The notes beneath the pieces are model-generated. The model saw only the letters and a list, made by a program, of their open reading frames with translations. It did not search any database and was not told the origin of the DNA. Source: Comamonas sp. GB3 AK4-5 (GTDB taxonomy: Bacteria > Pseudomonadota > Gammaproteobacteria > Burkholderiales > Burkholderiaceae_C). Taken from it: 64,000 nucleotides of DNA. Positions 61,760-64,000 of the stretch are shown here, in pieces. The stretch lies in NCBI RefSeq assembly GCF_041320665.1, contig NZ_CP166730.1, forward strand, positions 4,340,001 to 4,404,000, written 5' to 3'. Made by a program: the position numbers and the translations under genes. How positions within the stretch are numbered: the stretch's first letter is position 1; every line of letters starts with the position of its first letter.

Positions 61760-62590
61760 TCACTCTTTGTAGTAAACGGTTTGGTGTGTAGTGGCCAGTA
61801 GCTGGCCCGCGCTGTCCCAGACCTGGGAGGTCTGGTCGAAGAATCCGTTGCGAAAAGCCTGGGCATCGGCCTGGCCCAGCAGGAACTGCTCACCCTGGGC
61901 CGCCAGCTGCGCGCTGTCGGCATGGAAGTAGATGGTCAGCGACACCGTACCCGCCGGCACCCGGCGCGCACGGCGCAGCCAGATGCGGGGAAAGAACACA
62001 TCGCACAACGCGGCCAGCGCCGGAAAATCCAGCGCACGCGGGGGATTGTCGCGCACCCACAGCTGCGAGATGGGCTCGTGCGCGCTGTCGTCCCAGGTTT
62101 GCGGGATGCCCCCCGTCACCACGCGCATGTCGTAGCGCTGCAGCCATTCCATGGCTCCCACGGTGTCAAAGCGCTCGCAGCTTTCGGGCGTAGGCATATG
62201 GGGTGGGCCAATGCCGTCCACGCTGAAGGTCTCGCGCCGCACGGCCGTCACCGCCGTGGCGGTGGTGGTGACCTGGGGCTGGCCCTGCTCATCGTCTTGC
62301 AGCAGCGTCACCGTCCAATGTTGGGTGGAGCGATTGGTGCGCACCGGCGTGGCCTCGATGCGATAGGGTCCGGCCGCTACCGGGCCGGCAAAGTTCACCG
62401 TCAAGGCCACCGGCTCGCCCAGGCATTTGGGGTGCTGCAGCACGCTTTGGAGCAGCACGGCAGCGGTCGCGCCGCCATAGGGGCCCACCATGTTCCAGTA
62501 GCTGGCGTGGGTGTGGCCGTCATACAGACCAGGGGCGCGCGGCGCAAGCGCCAGCATGGCATCCAGGGGGTGGGGGTTGGCATCAGTCAT
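61760..62590 (-). CDS. Double-hotdog acyl-CoA thioesterase-like protein (TesB type)
   Basis: The 276-residue protein has two hotdog halves: MVGPYGGATAAVLLQSVLQH then an N-half that ends near residue 130, and a C-half with FVFFPRIW-like FFPRIWLRRARRVPAG and YFHADSAQLAAQGEQFLL. This pattern is typical of TesB-like or thioesterase-family proteins in actinobacteria and Burkholderiales. It likely cleaves acyl-CoA. It lies 22 bases past the alpha/beta hydrolase gene and 77 before the hydratase gene on the strand. Confidence 0.85.
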   Translation of the reverse strand: MTDANPHPLDAMLALAPRAPGLYDGHTHASYWNMVGPYGGATAAVLLQSVLQHPKCLGEPVALTVNFAGPVAAGPYRIEATPVRTNRSTQHWTVTLLQDDEQGQPQVTTTATAVTAVRRETFSVDGIGPPHMPTPESCERFDTVGAMEWLQRYDMRVVTGGIPQTWDDSAHEPISQLWVRDNPPRALDFPALAALCDVFFPRIWLRRARRVPAGTVSLTIYFHADSAQLAAQGEQFLLGQADAQAFRNGFFDQTSQVWDSAGQLLATTHQTVYYKE

Positions 62591-62612
62591 AAGGTCTCCG
62601 TCTTATACCGCC

Positions 62613-63623
62613 CTAGCCCACACGGTGATCCATGTCCGGTGGCAGGCGTTTCTCAGCCACTGTAGCGGAGTTGGCCTCCGGCATCTGCCCCCCAGGTGCC
62701 AGTGCTGCGCCAGCGCCGCCCTGCAGCCAGGCCTGCAGCACAGCGCCCGCCCTGGGCCACAGAGCGCCAGCCATCTCACGGCGGAAAAAGCCGAAATGCC
62801 CTATGCGCGCCACGCCTGCATCGCCGGGCGCAATGCGCTCCAGTTGCTGCGGCGCCTGGCTGTACCAGCCCACCAAGGATTGGGTGCTGCGCAGCGACAT
62901 CATTTCATCGTCGGTGATGGAGAGCGCATGCACCGGATAGCGCACTGCCGCAAAGCGCTGGCGTACGGCCTCGCCCTCCACGCCCAGGCTGTAGTCGGGG
63001 TGCATGCACCAGCGCCGCCATTGCCAGGCCACACCGGCTGGCAAGTCGCCCACCAGGCCCAGACGCTTGCCCGGCAGGCAGCCGCACAGCGTGGTCACCA
63101 CGGGCTGAACCAGCCACCACCACAGCAGCGCCTTGCGTTTGGTGGGCGGCGCGTTGTCGCGCCAGTAGCCGCTGCCGCAGGCGATGGCCAGCAGGCCATC
63201 CACCGGCAGCATGGGCTGGCACAGCCCCGGCAGCTGCGCCCCCACGCTGTGGCCCACCCACAGCAGCTGGCGCTGCAGGCCTTCTTCCGCATCCTGGGCA
63301 CGCAGCTGCTGGGCCACGGCCAGGCAGTCCTGGGCCCAGTCCATCAAATCGGCCTTGGCCTGGCGCAAGGGGCCATGCAGCGATGCGCCATGGCCCCGGT
63401 AGTCAAAGGTGGTGACGGCATAGCCGCGCGCGGCCAGCCATTCGGCAAAGGCGCTGTAGAACGTCTGCGGCACGCCTATGGCCGCAGCCAGCACCACACG
63501 CGCCTGGAGCTGGGCTTGAGCCTGGCCTTGCGGGCTGCAGTGGCGCAGCGCCAGCCGGGCGCTGCTGCCCGGCACGGCCAGTTGGGTGGAGGTCCACCCA
63601 ACTGGTTGCAGTGGGGTGGTCAT
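62613..63623 (-). CDS. Alpha/beta-fold hydrolase, probably a serine esterase or lipase
   Basis: The 336-residue protein has the alpha/beta hydrolase nucleophile GHSVGAQ, an oxyanion segment near AAAIGVPQTFYSAFAEWLAA, and YAVTTFDYRGHGAS, which is common in this group. The C-terminal IGHFGFFRREM gives a likely catalytic histidine. A serine-type esterase is likely; the substrate is unknown. It ends 22 bases before the TesB-like gene and starts 4 bases past the partial thiolase gene, so the four form one operon. Confidence 0.85.
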   Translation of the reverse strand: MTTPLQPVGWTSTQLAVPGSSARLALRHCSPQGQAQAQLQARVVLAAAIGVPQTFYSAFAEWLAARGYAVTTFDYRGHGASLHGPLRQAKADLMDWAQDCLAVAQQLRAQDAEEGLQRQLLWVGHSVGAQLPGLCQPMLPVDGLLAIACGSGYWRDNAPPTKRKALLWWWLVQPVVTTLCGCLPGKRLGLVGDLPAGVAWQWRRWCMHPDYSLGVEGEAVRQRFAAVRYPVHALSITDDEMMSLRSTQSLVGWYSQAPQQLERIAPGDAGVARIGHFGFFRREMAGALWPRAGAVLQAWLQGGAGAALAPGGQMPEANSATVAEKRLPPDMDHRVG

Positions 63624-63627
63624 GGCC

Positions 63628-64000
63628 TCAGACCCGCTCGAAGATGCCGGCCGCGCCCTGGCCCGTGCCCACGCACATGGTGACCATGCCGTACTTCAAG
63701 TTGTGGCGGCGCAGCGCATGCACCACGGTGGCGGCGCGGATGGCGCCGGTGGCGCCCAGCGGGTGGCCCAGGGCGATGGCGCCGCCCATGGGGTTAACCT
63801 TGGAAGGGTCTAGCCCCAGGGAGTTGATGACGGCCAGCGACTGGGCCGCAAAGGCCTCGTTCAACTCATACCAGCCAATGTCCTCGCTCTTCAGGCCGGC
63901 ATAGCGCAGCGCAGCGGGAATGGCCTCGATAGGGCCTATGCCCATGATCTCGGGCGGCACACCGCGTGCTGCAAAGCTGACAAAGCGGGCCAGGGGCGTG
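63628..64000 (-). CDS. Acetyl-CoA acyltransferase (thiolase), C-terminal part
   Basis: The visible part is the C-terminal 123 codons of a thiolase that continues past base 64000. It shows PPEIMGIGPIEAIPAALRYA, YELNEAFAAQSLAV, NPMGGAIALGHPLGATGAI with the catalytic histidine and TMCVGTGQGAAGIFERV with the catalytic cysteine. It catalyses the thiolytic step of beta-oxidation. It starts the same-strand acyl-CoA gene group and is separate from the thiolase at 19948-21141. Confidence 0.93.
   Translation of the reverse strand, partial: TPLARFVSFAARGVPPEIMGIGPIEAIPAALRYAGLKSEDIGWYELNEAFAAQSLAVINSLGLDPSKVNPMGGAIALGHPLGATGAIRAATVVHALRRHNLKYGMVTMCVGTGQGAAGIFERV

Noticed and set aside
1..64000. tRNA, rRNA or a phage or defence island.
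   Set aside because: I saw no cloverleaf or rRNA-like sequences, and no integrase, capsid, nuclease or toxin-antitoxin signatures; the genes are housekeeping, transport and catabolic.

Overview
The window is a GC-rich, densely packed chromosomal segment. Its gene content suggests a betaproteobacterium of the Comamonadaceae, most likely Comamonas. The reasons are orphan Bug/TctC-type binding proteins, a VanA-type demethylase locus, a Comamonadaceae-type porin and glt and TRAP importers. The genus is inferred from gene content only. I see no rRNA, tRNA, CRISPR array, transposase or prophage gene. The window contains 53 protein genes that I can support; two of them run off the window edges.

Region 1 (1-11000, minus strand) is a complete type I secretion locus for a giant adhesin. 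Its order is outer-membrane channel (tolC/lapE), a small unknown ORF, ABC exporter (lapB), membrane-fusion protein (lapC), a LuxR-type regulator, and a LapA-like adhesin that continues past base 1. The visible adhesin part has a retention module, a likely LapG cleavage site and about 9.6 perfect copies of a 321-bp (107-aa) repeat. The tolC upstream region is unusually long and can fold.

Region 2 (11052-24879) is a beta-oxidation-type cluster on the minus strand: FadB-like protein, thiolase, an acyl-CoA dehydrogenase large/small pair, enoyl-CoA hydratase, CaiB-type CoA-transferase, two Bug receptors and etfBA, with a divergent LysR gene. Order and subunit pairing resemble pimelate (pim) operons, so dicarboxylate use is the best guess.

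Region 3 (24905-36997) holds two WxxGxW lipoproteins, htpX, an IgaA-like five-helix membrane protein, a DUF3025 gene, pyrC, a third Bug receptor facing an IclR regulator, and the gltIJKL glutamate/aspartate importer.

Region 4 (37286-43899) is a LysR-controlled TRAP transporter (dctQMP-type) followed by a Na/Pi-cotransporter family gene. Region 5 (44256-50857, minus strand) is a methoxylated-aromatic locus: VanA, a MarR regulator, an AAHS-type MFS transporter, a second Rieske oxygenase, a VanB-type reductase and a porin. Two tandem palindromes lie just before the transporter gene. Region 6 (51111-64000) holds a 2-hydroxyacid dehydrogenase, a DUF2946/TonB receptor pair, an Atm1-type ABC exporter, thioesterases, a bactofilin, a TauE-type exporter, an AraC regulator and an acyl-CoA gene group ending in a partial thiolase.

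A dispersed ~100-bp GC-rich element recurs about ten times, nearly always just after a stop codon and in the same orientation relative to the gene it follows. I did not find a clearly new defence or mobile system. The most unusual signals are the perfect adhesin repeats, the 3'-end element family, the foldable tolC leader, the pim-like cluster with CoA-transferase and Bug receptors, and the IgaA homologue.
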